DNA of 64,000 bases from Spiroplasma sp. (GTDB lineage: Bacteria; Bacillota_I; Bacilli_A; Mycoplasmatales; VBWQ01). The stretch spans positions 124,001 to 188,000 of the forward strand of contig JAVHXO010000001.1 of NCBI GenBank assembly GCA_031119525.1, read 5' to 3'. A program made the translations under genes and the position numbers. Positions 18,879-30,168 of the stretch are shown in pieces; position 1 is the stretch's first letter, and each line of letters starts with the position of its first letter. The notes below the pieces were generated by a model. That model did no database searches and was not told the origin of the DNA. It saw only the letters and a list, made by a program, of their open reading frames with translations.

Positions 18879-19436
18879 ATGATTAATGTAAATGATTTAA
18901 GATCAGGCATGACATTTTTATATGAAAAAGAAATTTATCTTGTGATTGAATCAAATCATAGCAAATCTGGTCGTGGTCAAGCACATGTTAAAACAAAAGT
19001 AAAAAACTTAAATACCGGTACTATCAAAATAATTACTTTCACTGGTGGTGATATTGTTTATCCAGCAATGGTAGAAACAAGAAAAGCACAATATCTTTAT
19101 CAAGATAACGATAATTTTATCTTTATGGATGAAGAAAGTTTTGATCAAATTATTATTCCAGCAAAAGATCTGATCTGAGAAAAAAACTTTTTAATTGAGG
19201 GTGAAAGTATTAAATTAAAAGTTTATCATGAAAAAGTAATTGGTGTTGAATTAAAACCAAGTATTATCATGACAGTATCTTACACTGAACCTGGTATTAA
19301 AGGAAATAGTGCAACAAACACAACAAAACCAGCAACTTTAGTAACTGGCTATAAAGTACAAGTACCATTATTTATTAACACTAATGATAAAATCATTATT
19401 AGTACGATTGATGGTACTTATAAATCTCGTGCTTAA
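18879..19436 (+). CDS. efp: Elongation factor P
   Basis: EF-P relieves ribosome stalling at polyproline motifs by binding between the P and E sites. The 185 residues form the KOW-like domain and two OB domains; the C-terminal signature GYKVQVPLFINTNDKIIISTIDG is intact in pieces. The loop that reaches the peptidyl centre reads SKSGRGQA, with Arg32 at the tip where Bacillus has Lys32. A strong GGTGGAGGTG precedes the ATG. It follows pepP and precedes nusB, as in other Firmicutes. Confidence 0.95.
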
Positions 19437-19462
19437 AAGACTGATGAAGGAAAAAAAATAAA

Positions 19463-19873
19463 ATGGATAAAGCTACAACAACTAAAGGTTTAAGCCAACA
19501 TCAAAAAAGAATCAATATAATTGAAATACTTTATCAATACTTTTTAGAGCCAGATCAACAAAAAAACTTTGAAAACTATTTAATAACAATTGCTACCCAA
19601 AAAAATCAAAGTCAAATTGCAACAATTAAAGATATTTTATGATATAAGACTGATTTAATTCAAGAAATTGAGAAACATTTAAAAACTAATTGAACTTTTA
19701 ACAGTTTAAAAGCAACTGAAAAAGCAATTTTAATTTTAGCAACTTATGAAATTCTTTATACTAAAACCGACAAAGCAATTATTATTAATGAAGCAATAAT
19801 TCTCGCTAAACAATACTGTGATAACAATGTTTACAAGTACATTAATGGTGTTTTAGACAAAATTAATAACTAA
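19463..19873 (+). CDS. nusB: Transcription antitermination factor NusB
   Basis: The 136-residue all-helical protein works with NusE (S10) and NusA in rRNA operon antitermination. The conserved AILILATYEILY helix and the C-terminal IINEAIILAKQY...YKYINGVLDKI segment are diagnostic. The N-terminus carries about 12 extra residues. AAGGA precedes the ATG. It is 26 bp downstream of efp, a conserved Firmicutes gene order. Confidence 0.92.
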
Positions 19874-19942
19874 AAAAACTAAGTAATTTCCATATATAAT
19901 ATTATTAATGGTTTGGAAAAATAGGGCTAAGTGGGAGAGATT

Positions 19943-20692
19943 ATGATTCCTGAATATCGATTAGTACGTTCATTAGTTAATTTACATACTAATAAAGAAA
20001 TTAAACAAGCAGTTAAAAATAAAATTAAATCAATTGATTATAAAAAAAAGAAAAAAGTTATTAATTTTATTTTTAATGTTAATGAAAATGTTGTTTTTAA
20101 TCATGTTATTACTCTTAATGCCCAATTCAATAATTATCAATTAGATCGTTATTATGGTAATATCATTGACTTCAATTTTTTAATTGCTGGTTTAATGCCA
20201 GTTTTTGAGTTTCAAAAATTATCTTTTAAAGACTATGAAGAAATTCAAAAAGTCTTGGAAGATTGTGCTTTAATGAATTCTGATATTAATAAATGATATC
20301 AAGAAAGTCAAAGTATTGAAGGAAAAAAATTTATTAATCCTGATCTAAATATTTTCTTAAAAAATGAATTAATTCCCAAAACAATTAAAGAAAAAATAAT
20401 TGGTTTAACACATACTAGTGGCAAGTTTTTTGAAAGTTTAAGAAATACTAATTATCAATTAGGTTATTATTTGATGTTATTTTATTTAATTAGTTTAGAA
20501 ACAAAACAAACTTTAATTTTTAAATCTGATACTAATTGGAATTTAAAATCTTATTTTTTAATTGAAGACTTTTTTTCTTATAAATTAATGCTGGTTGAAA
20601 AATTTAGTAAAATTTTAATGGAAAATGAAGGTCAAAACTTTAATTTATATTTAAGAGTTATTAATGCTTTTCTTAACAAGAACTCTGATTAA
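19943..20692 (+). CDS. Hypothetical protein, unknown family
   Basis: The 249-residue protein has no signal peptide, membrane helix or motif that I recognise. It is basic at the start (NKIKSIDYKKKKKV) and then mixed alpha/beta, with a long helical C-terminal half (FFSYKLMLVEKFSKILMENEG). GGGAG five bases upstream fixes the ATG. One UGA Trp codon at 20294-20296 lies mid-gene. It sits between nusB and thyA and ends inside its own terminator, so it may close the pepP-efp-nusB transcript. Confidence 0.75.
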
Positions 20693-20728
20693 TTATTACT
20701 AACTTTAAACTAGTAATAATTATTTTTT
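20691..20728 (+). terminator. Terminator before thyA
   Basis: An 11-bp perfect stem AATTATTACTA / TAGTAATAATT with a 9-nt loop is followed by TATTTTTTT. The stem starts within the stop codon of the preceding gene. Confidence 0.85.
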
Positions 20729-20810
20729 TATTAATTTTTGTTTAAGTACTTTATTATAAAGCACCAAAAAATTAAGTATAATATTTTTAAAAAGGCAAAG
20801 GCGGGAAAAA

Positions 20811-21680
20811 ATGGAACAATATTTAAAATTATGTCGTTATGTTTTAAAAAATGGCAAAACCAAGGATGATCGTACTAATACTGGCACAATTTCTACTTTT
20901 GGTTATCAAATGCATTTTGATTTAAACCAAGGTTTTCCATTACTAACAACGAAAAAAGTTCATTGACCAGCAATCATTCATGAGTTATTATGGTTTATCG
21001 CTGGTGATACTAATATTGAGTACTTAGTAAAAAATAAAGTTTATATTTGAAGTGCGTGACCTTATGAAAAATATCGCAAAACAAAAAGTTTTAAAGGTGA
21101 AACATTAAAAGAATTCAATTATAAAATTGCCGGTACTCCAAAATTTGCGGCAAAATATGGTGATTTAGGACCAGTTTATGGCCGCCAATGACGAAATTTT
21201 AATGGTGTTGATCAATTGCATGAATTAATGATTAATTTAAAAACAAATCCTCATTCTCGTCGTCATATTTTATCAGCTTGAAATCCAAAAGAAATTAATA
21301 ATATGGCTTTACCTCCTTGTCATACATTAATTCAATTTTATGTTAGTAACGATAAAAGATTATCTTGCCAACTTTATCAAAGGAGTGGCGATATTTTTTT
21401 AGGTGTTCCGTTCAATATTGCTTCCTACTCATTGTTAACAATGATGATTGCTCAAGTTTTGGGATATAAATTAGGTGAGTTTGTCCATACTTTGGGTGAT
21501 GCTCACATTTATTCAAACCATATTGAGCAAGTTAATACGCAATTAAAAAGAAAACCAAAACCATTACCAAAGATTATTATTAACCCCAAAGTTAAAAGTA
21601 TCTTTGATTTTAATTTTGAAGATTTTACAATTGAAGATTATCAGCCTGATGATGTTATTAAAGCACCAGTTGCGATTTAA
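20811..21680 (+). CDS. thyA: Thymidylate synthase
   Basis: The enzyme makes dTMP from dUMP using methylene-tetrahydrofolate. The 289 residues contain the folate/dUMP motifs [19 protein letters not shown], the nucleophile [13 protein letters not shown], the dUMP-binding [20 protein letters not shown], and HIYSNHIEQ. Length and motif order are complete; the C-terminal residue is Ile after APVA. AAAGGCAAAGGCGGG lies upstream. It is followed 25 bp later by folA, which recycles the dihydrofolate it produces. Confidence 0.97.
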
Positions 21681-21705
21681 TTGTTGTTAATTTTGGATAA
21701 ATAAA

Positions 21706-22197
21706 ATGATTTATTTAATTTGGGCAATGACAAAAACAGGTATTATCGCAAATAATAATCAATTACCATGAAATATTAAAAGTGAGATGCAATATTTCCA
21801 AGCAATGACAATTAATAAAACAGTATTAATGGGTTCAAAAACATTTTTGAGTATTGGAAAACCATTAAAAAATCGTTATAATATTATTATTACTTCTGAA
21901 CCAAGTAAATATCAAGAATTTGCTAGCCAAAATTGTATCATTAGTAATGATTTATCGGAATTTATTAAAAAATATCGTAAAAATCCTAAGAATGAATTAT
22001 GAATCATTGGTGGCGCTAAAATTTATCAACAAACTTTTGAAGATGCCGATTTTTTATATATCTCAATTATTAAAGAAAATAAGCAAAAATTTCCAGGTAA
22101 TTTAAAATTTCCCATTCGTGATTTTTCTAATTTTAAAGAAATTAAAAAAACTGATTATCCAGAATTTATTGCTTATATTTATCAAAGAAAGGTTTAA
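21706..22197 (+). CDS. folA: Dihydrofolate reductase
   Basis: The enzyme reduces dihydrofolate with NADPH, regenerating the cofactor consumed by ThyA. The 163-residue protein has the Met20-loop NNQLPWNIKSEM, the catalytic acidic position in the following helix (Glu, as in Gram-positive enzymes), VLMGSKTFLSIGKPL for NADPH binding, and the WIIGGAKIYQQT motif. The ribosome site is weak, so translation may be coupled to thyA. It is followed by plsC with a 11-bp gap. Confidence 0.95.
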
Positions 22198-22208
22198 AAG
22201 AATTACCA

Positions 22209-23012
22209 ATGAATTGATGAAAAGTTTTATTAACATGACCTTATTTATTATTAATTTATCTTAAAATGGGATCAATGACTAAAAAAGTCTTAAAAGATCC
22301 GACATTAGTACCAGAATCAAAACGATATGTTTGGTTAAAAAAGAAAACCAAATATATTCGTTGACTTTATAATGTTAAAATTATCAGTCATGATATTGAA
22401 AATTGACCGAAACATAAAGGTTGTGTTTTAGTTGCTAACCATCAATCTAATTTTGACTTTATTATTTTATTATCATTAAATGATTTTTATCAATTTGCTC
22501 CTTTAGGTTTTATTGCTAAAACAGAATTGAAAGAAAATCGGATTGCAAGAAGATTTATTTTTCTAATTGATGTGCTTTTTATTGACCGAAAAGATCCACG
22601 AAATGCTTTGGAAGTTTTTAAAGAAGCAAAAGATTTGATCAGAAACCCAGGAAGAACAATGGTAATATTTCCTGAAGGTACTAGAAGTCATGGTCAAGCA
22701 ATGCAAGAATTTAAACCAGGTGCTTTAAAATTAGCTTATCAAGCTTACGTACCAATCCTACCAGTATCAATTGTTAATTCTTACCAAATTTTTGATAAAA
22801 AAATTAAAGGACGAAAAACAATTCATGTTGTTTTTCACAAAGTTTTTGAACCGCAACAATTTATTCAATTAACTTCCGTTAATTTGACTAAACAAATTCA
22901 AAATAAAATTGCACAAGGAATTAAACAATGAGATTCTAATGTTAATCAAACAGATGATAGCATTATAGCAACTGAAGGTTCAGAAGATGCTAATGACATA
23001 AAAAAAAACTAA
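22209..23012 (+). CDS. plsC: 1-acyl-sn-glycerol-3-phosphate acyltransferase
   Basis: This membrane enzyme adds the second acyl chain to make phosphatidic acid, the phospholipid precursor. The 267 residues have the catalytic NHQSNFDF block (NHx4D), the FPEGTRSHG block for glycerol-phosphate binding, and a hydrophobic N-terminus (LLTWPYLLLIYL) that holds it to the membrane. The C-terminal 25 residues are acidic and not part of the core. Three UGA Trp codons occur in the first 15 residues. It follows folA closely and is probably translated from the same mRNA. Confidence 0.93.
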
Positions 23013-23072
23013 AGCAATATTAAATCGGTAAAATAAATATATAAAATAAATTAAAAAAGATAAAGGGAAAAT

Positions 23073-24272
23073 ATGTCACTAACAAAAGTAAAACAAAGGA
23101 AAGCAGTTAAAACTAATCATTCAAACAAAAAAAATGATTTAACAACTAAAAAACGTAACTTTGTTCTTGCTGGTGGTATGGGAATTAGTTCAGCAATTTT
23201 TTATTCTTTAACACCATTATTTGTTTTCTTTTTTGCTGATAATCCTTTAACAATCCTTTATCCAATCTTTATTGCAACAATTCAGGAATTAATGTCTTTT
23301 ATTGTTGTTGCAATTACGATTGGATTTCAAAAATGAAAAGAAATTCAAAAACCAGCAATTTATTGATTAAACTATACAATAATTATTCCAATAATTTACT
23401 TTATTATTATGGGAATTTCATTAGCAATTAAGAATTTAATTATTAAACTACAGAACTTTCAAGTATGAATTGTTGCCTTGGTTGGAGTTCTTGCTGGACC
23501 AATTTCAATGGGATTATTAATGATTGCAGCATTATTTTTAAATGATGGCACAATTGGGAATATTATTTTAAATACAGCGCCAATTTATTGTATGATTTTG
23601 AGTCATTTTATTTTAAAACAAAAAATTAATCGGGTTGGCTTATCGGCATTAATTATTACAACATTATTTACTTTTGGTATGTTACTAAATTATTTCTTTT
23701 ATGAAACTATTAATTGAAAAGCAATTGTTGGTGTTTGTCTTGCTTTTATTGCAGCATTAATGTACGCTTTTGAAAGCTCAATTAGTGATTATATCTTTCA
23801 TCATAAGAAAATAAAATTAACAAATTATGAAGTAGTTAGTGTTAAATCATTTATTAGTTTTTGGGTGATGTTAATTATTGCTTTACCAATTGCTGCAACA
23901 ATTGATGTTCAACCATGATATGATGGTTGAACCTTATTTAAAACAAGTTTTAATCTTTATGGCGCTCTAGCACTACTAATTTATGTTTCTGGCCTTGTTA
24001 TGGGGTTTGGTCGATTAATTTACTTTAGGACGATCCAACTATCAACAGGTACTTATGCTTTAGCAACCCAATTAACAATGTTAATTTGAACTCCTGCCCT
24101 GCAAATTCTTGGTAATTTATTAATTCCCAAAATTAATACGCAAGATCTACCATGATTCTATTGGTTATGATCTTGCTTAATCTTAGTCGGTTTATTTTTA
24201 ATGACCTTTAATGAAGAAATTAATAATTGGTTATTAAAAAGGCATAATAAAAAAACTAGTTTTAATAACTAG
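23073..24272 (+). CDS. EamA/DMT-superfamily-like membrane transporter
   Basis: The 399-residue protein has a basic N-terminal tail (about 30 residues) and about ten hydrophobic helices, arranged as two halves of five. Each half has the patterns of the drug/metabolite transporter fold, for example NTAPIYCMILSHFILKQKI, matching the 'A-P-x-x-x-x' helix of EamA domains, and an equivalent ATQLTMLIWTPALQIL in the second half. The substrate is unknown. AAAGGG precedes the ATG. The stop codon lies within the terminator. Two-half EamA proteins of this size are common in spiroplasmas. Confidence 0.8.
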
Positions 24273-24280
24273 TTTTTTTA
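24251..24280 (+). terminator. Terminator between the transporter and the convergent hypothetical gene
   Basis: An 11-bp stem AAAAACTAGTT / AACTAGTTTTT with a 5-nt loop is flanked by A and T runs on both sides. It can end both convergent transcripts. Confidence 0.85.
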
Positions 24281-24281
24281 T

Positions 24282-24833
24282 TTAATATTCAAAATCAACT
24301 TCCGTACCATTGAAGGCTTTATCATACATTTGATTAGCATCACTCTCAATTGTTAAATTTTGTTTTTCCAATAATTGTTCAATTTCTTCATCTTTTATTT
24401 TTGCTTCTAAAACAATTTCGTGATTATTATGTTTCTGGATAAATTCATCAAAATTTATTGGCTTACATAATGGTAAAGTTATAATACCACCTTTTAAAGA
24501 ATCAGAATTATTCATAAACCGATCACTAGGAAAATAAAAAAAACTCTCTCATTTAAATCTTCTAACAATTTTGTCAGGACAATTTAATTTCTTTAAATTT
24601 AAATTCTCATCAAACTCATATTTTTTACCATGAGAAAAAACTATAACATTATCATAAAAATAAATTTCTTCATCTACTTTGGAAGCTAAATAACATTTAT
24701 GCTTGGTTTTATTTTTGCCTTTTTTGTTATCCCATGTTTTTCATCTCGCTTTAACAATAATATTATTCGCATTAACAAAATTTTCTTTAACATTTGAAAT
24801 TCAAGTATTTAAAACTACATCCTCTTTATTCAT
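24282..24833 (-). CDS. Hypothetical protein
   Basis: The 183-residue soluble protein begins MNKEDVVLNTWISNVKENF and matches no family I know. It has an aromatic- and Lys-rich first half (KARWKTWDNKKGKNK, then YLASKVDEEIYFYDNVIVF) and an acidic C-terminal helix. GGAGG lies 7 nt before the ATG. It is isolated between a terminator and the glp operon; the 190 bp upstream hold no further gene. It might be an accessory or phage-derived gene, but nothing shows it. Confidence 0.7.
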
Positions 24834-25045
24834 TTTCTTTCCTCCATTTCTTTCATTATCCGATATTAGAGGGAATTGTTAGTGTCCCAACAATCATAGT
24901 GTTTGTGGTAGTAAATTTTTGGTAATATAAAAATATCAAGGTTTATTTTTTTCATAATTACACCTTTATTTTTTATTTTTAAAAATTAAAAATTACTAAG
25001 CTCAATTAAGATTTAATTTAAATACTATATATCAGAAAAAGTAAT

Positions 25046-25076
25046 AAAAAAATAGTCTTTTATGACTATTTTTTTA
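25046..25076 (-). terminator. Terminator of the glp operon
   Basis: A stem AAAAATAGTC / GACTATTTTT with a 6-nt loop sits directly after the glpK stop codon, with a T run on the minus strand. Confidence 0.85.
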
Positions 25077-26642
25077 TTATTCAATCGCTGAAGTTCAATT
25101 TCTCGTTCTTTTAATAGCTTCTTGTCAACCTTTATATAAAACTCGCACTTGTTCTTCAGCCATAATCGGGTGATATTCTTTTTCAATTTGATAAAGATGT
25201 TTAATTTCATTGAGATCTTTTCAAAAATTAATCGCTAAACCTGCAAGATAGGCGACACCCATGGCTGTTGTTTCAGAAATTTTTGGTTTGATTAAACTTG
25301 TATTACTAATATCACTTTGAAATTGCATAACATATCGATTATTGCTGGCGCCGCCATCAACCTTGATTTTAATCTTTAAGTTTTTTTTAACCATTCTTTT
25401 GATATCTTCTTGCATAACACGAATAATATCATAAGTTTGATAAGCTAAAGATTCCAATGTTGCTTTAACAATATGCTCTCTTTTTGTTGCTCTTTCTAAA
25501 CCAAAGATGGCACCACGCGCTGTTGAATCTCAATAAGGAGCTCCTAAACCAACAAAAGCAGGAACAAAATAAATTCGTTGTTGATCTTTTGGGTCAATGA
25601 TATCAGCATACCAAAGACTTTCATCAGAACGATATAACATGCGCCATGAATCACGTAAAAATTGGATCGCAGCACCAGCAATAAAAACTGACCCTTCAAT
25701 AGCGTAAACTGGTGGTTGATTTTCTAGTTGGAAAGCAATTGTAGTTAATAAACCATGTTTTGATAACATTGGTTTTTTTCCAATATTCATCATAATGAAA
25801 CAACCTGTTCCATAAGTGGCTTTAATTTCACCGGGATTTAAACACAACTGACCAAATAAACCAGCTTGTTGATCACCAATTGCAGCACAAATGGGAATAC
25901 TAGTTACATCATTTTTAAACAACATGCCAGGGTAAGTTTTACCGATTAAACCTGAACTTGGTATTACTTTTGGTAAAATACTTTCTGGAATTTCAAATAA
26001 TTCTAATAACTCTTGATCTCAAACCTTAGTATTAATGTTAAAAAGCATTGTCCTTGATGCATTAGTAATATCAATGACATGAATTGCTTCATTAGTATTA
26101 ATTCCAGCAGTCATTTTATAAATTAATCAAGAATCAATTGTACCAAAAGCTAATTTACCTTGTTGGGCTAAAATTTTTGCTTCTGGGATATTATCTAAAA
26201 TTCATTTAATTTTAGTTGCAGAAAAAAAAGCATCAATTAACAGACCAGTTTTTTTATGAATTTTTTCTTGTCAACCTTTTTTAATCAATGTTTGACAATA
26301 GTCGGTTGTTCTACGATCTTGTCATACAATTGCATTATAAACTGGTAATCCAGTTTCACGATTTCATAGAACTGTTGTTTCTCTTTGATTCGTAATTCCA
26401 ATTGCAGCAATTTGATTAGAATTAATCTTACTTTTATTCAATGCTTGAATCATTGTTGTTAATTGACTATTTCAAATTTCAATTGGATCATGTTCAACCC
26501 AACTTGATTGACCTTGTGGATATTGTTGACGAATTTCAATTTGATTACGACCTTTAATTTCACCTTTTTTATCAATAATTAAAGTGCGACAACTTGATGT
26601 ACCTTCATCTAAAGTCATAATATATTGTTGACTATCAGTCAT
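25077..26642 (-). CDS. glpK: Glycerol kinase
   Basis: The enzyme phosphorylates glycerol to glycerol 3-phosphate, the substrate of GlpO and of lipid synthesis. The 521-residue FGGY-family protein has the N-terminal TLDEGTSSCRTLI, the GITNQRETTVLW segment, IGDQQAGLFGQ and YGTGCFIMMN, then VDGGASNNRYVMQFQSD. The GTG-like catalytic Asp in VWQDRRTTDY is present. Several internal UGA codons are Trp. AGGAGG precedes the ATG. It is the last gene of glpO-glpF-glpK. It lacks the typical enterobacterial IIAGlc-contact features that I could check. Confidence 0.96.
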
Positions 26643-26715
26643 AGTTTTTTTGCCTCCTGGTTTTTTAATTAGTCCCATTATTCAAGTCACTAATTAATGA
26701 TAAACCCCTTAATTA

Positions 26716-27483
26716 TTAAAAAATCCCAAGTAATCTAATTAATCCACCAGCAAGTGCAGCACCTAAGATTGGCCCAATAACGGGTACTCATGAATATTGT
26801 CAATCTGAAGGTCCTTTACTTTTCAATGGTAATATTTGATGAATAAGTCTTGGACCTAAATCTCGGGCAGGATTAATGGCAAAACCAGTTGATCCTCCTA
26901 AACCTAATCCAATTACCATAACACCTAAACCTAAAATAATTGGTCCAGTAACATTATTAAATCCTGAAATTGCTGGTTGATTCATTAAATTTTTAATAAT
27001 AAATGTACCACCAACAATTAACATTAAAACAAATGTTGCGATAAGTTCTGATATAACATTTCAAACATAACTGCGATTTACAGGTTTTGTGGCAAATGTT
27101 GATAACACTTTATCTTTTTCTGTCGTTGTTTGATATTCTTTAAAGTATGCTAAAAACACAAATAATTGTCCTAGCATTGCCCCAACAAATTGAATTGCAA
27201 TATAAATTGGTGCATAAACAATTTTACCACCAACAAAAGCATCAGTATGATTAGCAACTAATAAACCGATTGTGACAGCTGGATTTAAATGTGCTCCTGA
27301 AATACTACTTAATAAAGCAGCAATCCCAACAGCAAAACCTCAACCAACACTGACAACAATTCAACCACTATTATTACCTAACGTTCTTTTTAAAGCAACA
27401 TTAGCTACAACCCCATTACCTAGTAAAACTAGTAAAAAAGTTCCAACTAATTCGCCAACAATGACTTGTACCACCTCTGGCAT
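26716..27483 (-). CDS. glpF: Glycerol uptake facilitator (aquaglyceroporin)
   Basis: This membrane channel lets glycerol enter by diffusion. The 255-residue protein has six helices and the two half-helix NPA boxes, SGAHLNPAVT and GFAINPARDLGPR; the Asp after the second NPA is the mark of glycerol-conducting members. It begins one base after the glpO stop codon (AGGTGAAGTAAA site), so translation is coupled. It is followed 73 bp later by glpK. Confidence 0.96.
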
Positions 27484-27484
27484 T

Positions 27485-28606
27485 TTACTTCACCTCATTT
27501 AGATTATTTATCATATTCGCTACGCGAAGAGCAATTGCTGGAGCTGCCGTTAGACCCGGCGATTTAATTCCAGCAACATTAATAAAGTTTTGATTATTCT
27601 TAGCATATTCAATGACAAAATCGTCAGTTTCTTGACAAATTGCTCTTGATCCACTAATAATTTTACTAATGCGATTGGTATTTAGTTTTGGTAAAATTTT
27701 TTGTCCTAAATCTTGAATCGTTGTCACCAAACTCAAATCAAGTACTCTTGTATCTTCTTTGGCAACATCATCCTCAGCTGTTGGTCCAACCAAAATATGA
27801 CCATCAGGCATTGGTGAAACAATGACACCTTTACCATAAACAGTTGGCACTAAAAAAATAACATGGTTATTTAAAGTTTTAGCTTCAGTTTTTTCTAAAA
27901 TACAATATTGCCCTCGTCGAGTTTTTAAATGAAAAGTTTGGGCATCAATCATTTGCGCAATTTGATCAGCATAATGTCCAGCAACATTAACAACTTGTTT
28001 GGCAAAAAATGTTAGTTTTTTACCCGATGTTATTGCTTCAATGATAAATCCTTGATCATTTTTTTTAATTGCTATCACTTGATGATTTAAAAATAGTTGT
28101 CCTTTATTCTTTTTTGTTCGATTTCATAAACTATATGTTAACTGAACTGGATCAACAATATAAGAACAAGAACATAATAAACCAGAAGTTACTGTCTGAT
28201 TAAGATTAGGTTCAAGAACTAACAGTTCTTTTGGTGTTAAAACTTTTAATTCAGAAGTTGATAAACCATTTTTAAGACCACGAAGATAAAGATTTTTAAT
28301 TGCTTGGTCTTCTTCTTTATTAAAAGCGATTACTAAAGAATCAGTTTTCTTTCAAGGAAAGTCAAGTTCTTTAAATCACTTTGTTTCATACAATTTTCTA
28401 CCTTGTAAATTTAAAGTTGCATTAATTTTCCCTGGTGTTGGATCAAAACCCCCATGAATAATTCCAGAATTACCTTCAGTAGTTTCTTGGGCAATGCGAT
28501 AATTTTTTTCTAAAATTGCTACGTTAAACCCTCGCTTTGCTAATTCATCACAAATAGAAACACCAATAACTCCAGCACCGATAATTATCACATCATATTT
28601 GTTCAT
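27485..28606 (-). CDS. glpO: Glycerol-3-phosphate oxidase, H2O2-producing
   Basis: The enzyme oxidises glycerol 3-phosphate to dihydroxyacetone phosphate, passing electrons to O2 and releasing H2O2. The 373-residue protein has the FAD-binding GAGVIGVSICDELAKRG at its start, a GNSGIIHGG substrate loop, and the C-terminal GIKSPGLTAAPAIA FAD segment. The short length, compared with the respiratory GlpD (over 500), fits the mollicute oxidase GlpO. In pathogenic mycoplasmas this enzyme is a cytotoxicity factor; for spiroplasma this is inference. It is the first gene of glpO-glpF-glpK. Confidence 0.93.
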
Positions 28607-28816
28607 CTACAGTTTTACCCACCTTCTTTTAAGAAAATATCTAAAATAATCTACTTTTTATACTAACATAAAAAAAATTTTTTTATTGTTAAAGAATGTT
28701 CGGAGATTATCCTTGCTATTTTAATTATTACAAAAAGTAAGAGAAAAGCAAATATTTTTTTAATATTTACGATAAAATATTAAATGATTATCTTAAATCG
28801 TCATAGGTGAACCAAA

Positions 28817-30139
28817 ATGTCATGAAACAATTTTAATATTAAACCGTGAATTGAAAAACAATTAATTACTAATGATATTATTAACCCAACTGAAGTTCAA
28901 ACAAAAGTAATTCCATTAATTTTGCAAGGTAATAATGTCATTGTTTCAAGTGCAACAGGTAGTGGCAAAACATATGCCTTTTTAATCCCAATTTTAAACA
29001 AAATTGAAGCAAATAATAAAGTTCAAGCCGTTATTATTGTGCCAACAAGAGAATTAGCCCAACAAATTTTTAACGTAACAAAAGTATTAATTAAAAATCA
29101 AAATATTAAAGCAGCTTGTTTTGTTGGTGGCAGTGAATTACCAAAGGAAAAAACAACAAACAAAGACCCAGAAATTGTGATTGGCACAGTATCAAGATTA
29201 AAAACTTTATACCAAGAACATCAATTAAATATTACAACAGCTAAAATGTTAGTTTTAGATGAATGTGATATGTTATTTGAACTTGGTTTTATCAATGATT
29301 TAGATTTTTTAATGGAAAAAAGTAATAATCAAATTCAATGTTTAGCTTTTTCAGCAACAATTAATCAAGAATTAGAAATCTTTTTAAGAAAATATTTTAC
29401 TAATCCTAAAATTATTAATCTTAATCAAAAAAGTTCACAACCAAAAATCGAGCATATTTTTATTAATTGCCCAATCAGCAAAAGAAAAGAACAATTAATC
29501 ACATTAATTAATTTAATTAATCCTTATTTAGCTTTAATTTTTGTGACTAATAAAAACGAAATTACTACAATTAGTCAATTACTGCTTAATGATGGTAAAA
29601 AAACAACTGAACTGCACAGTAATTTAACAGCAAGGAATCGCAAACAAATTTTTAAAAGGATAAACAACCTTGATTTTCAATATATTGTCACAACTGATAT
29701 TAGTGCTCGGGGAATCGATATCCCAGGTATTTCGCACATTATTTCCTGACAACTACCTTATGACCTTCATTATTATTTGCATCGTGCTGGAAGAACTGCC
29801 CGAAATAATCAAACAGGGATTTCATACTTATTCTATGATGATAATGATTTAAAACAACTTCAAGAAATTAAAAAGTATAATATTAATATTCAGTATTACA
29901 AAATTAAAAATCAACAATTGGTGCGAGAAACTAACTTAGATCAACGAATAAAAGATGAACCTAAAAGTAAATTAGCAGTTCAAACAATTAATCGCTTTAA
30001 AACAACACAAAAAACGAAAAAAGTTAAACCAGGTTATAAAAAAGATTTTCAAATAAAGATGAAAAAAATCGATAAAATTGCTCGAAAACAAGCAAAAAAA
30101 CGCCAATTAAAACTAACGAAACAAACAAAAAAACATTAA
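28817..30139 (+). CDS. DEAD-box RNA helicase (DECD variant)
   Basis: An ATP-dependent RNA helicase, probably for ribosome assembly or mRNA decay. The 440 residues have a Q-motif region (NPTEVQTKVIP), motif I SATGSGKT, Ia PTRELAQQ, motif II as DECD instead of DEAD, III SAT, IV-V TDISARGID, and VI HRAGRTAR. A Lys-rich C-terminal tail (about 60 residues) probably binds RNA. AGGTGA precedes the ATG. Two Trp codons before motif I are UGA. It heads a plus-strand run with nfo and nadD. Confidence 0.94.
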
Positions 30140-30168
30140 AATTATAAACATTAAAGGAGTTATAGCTA

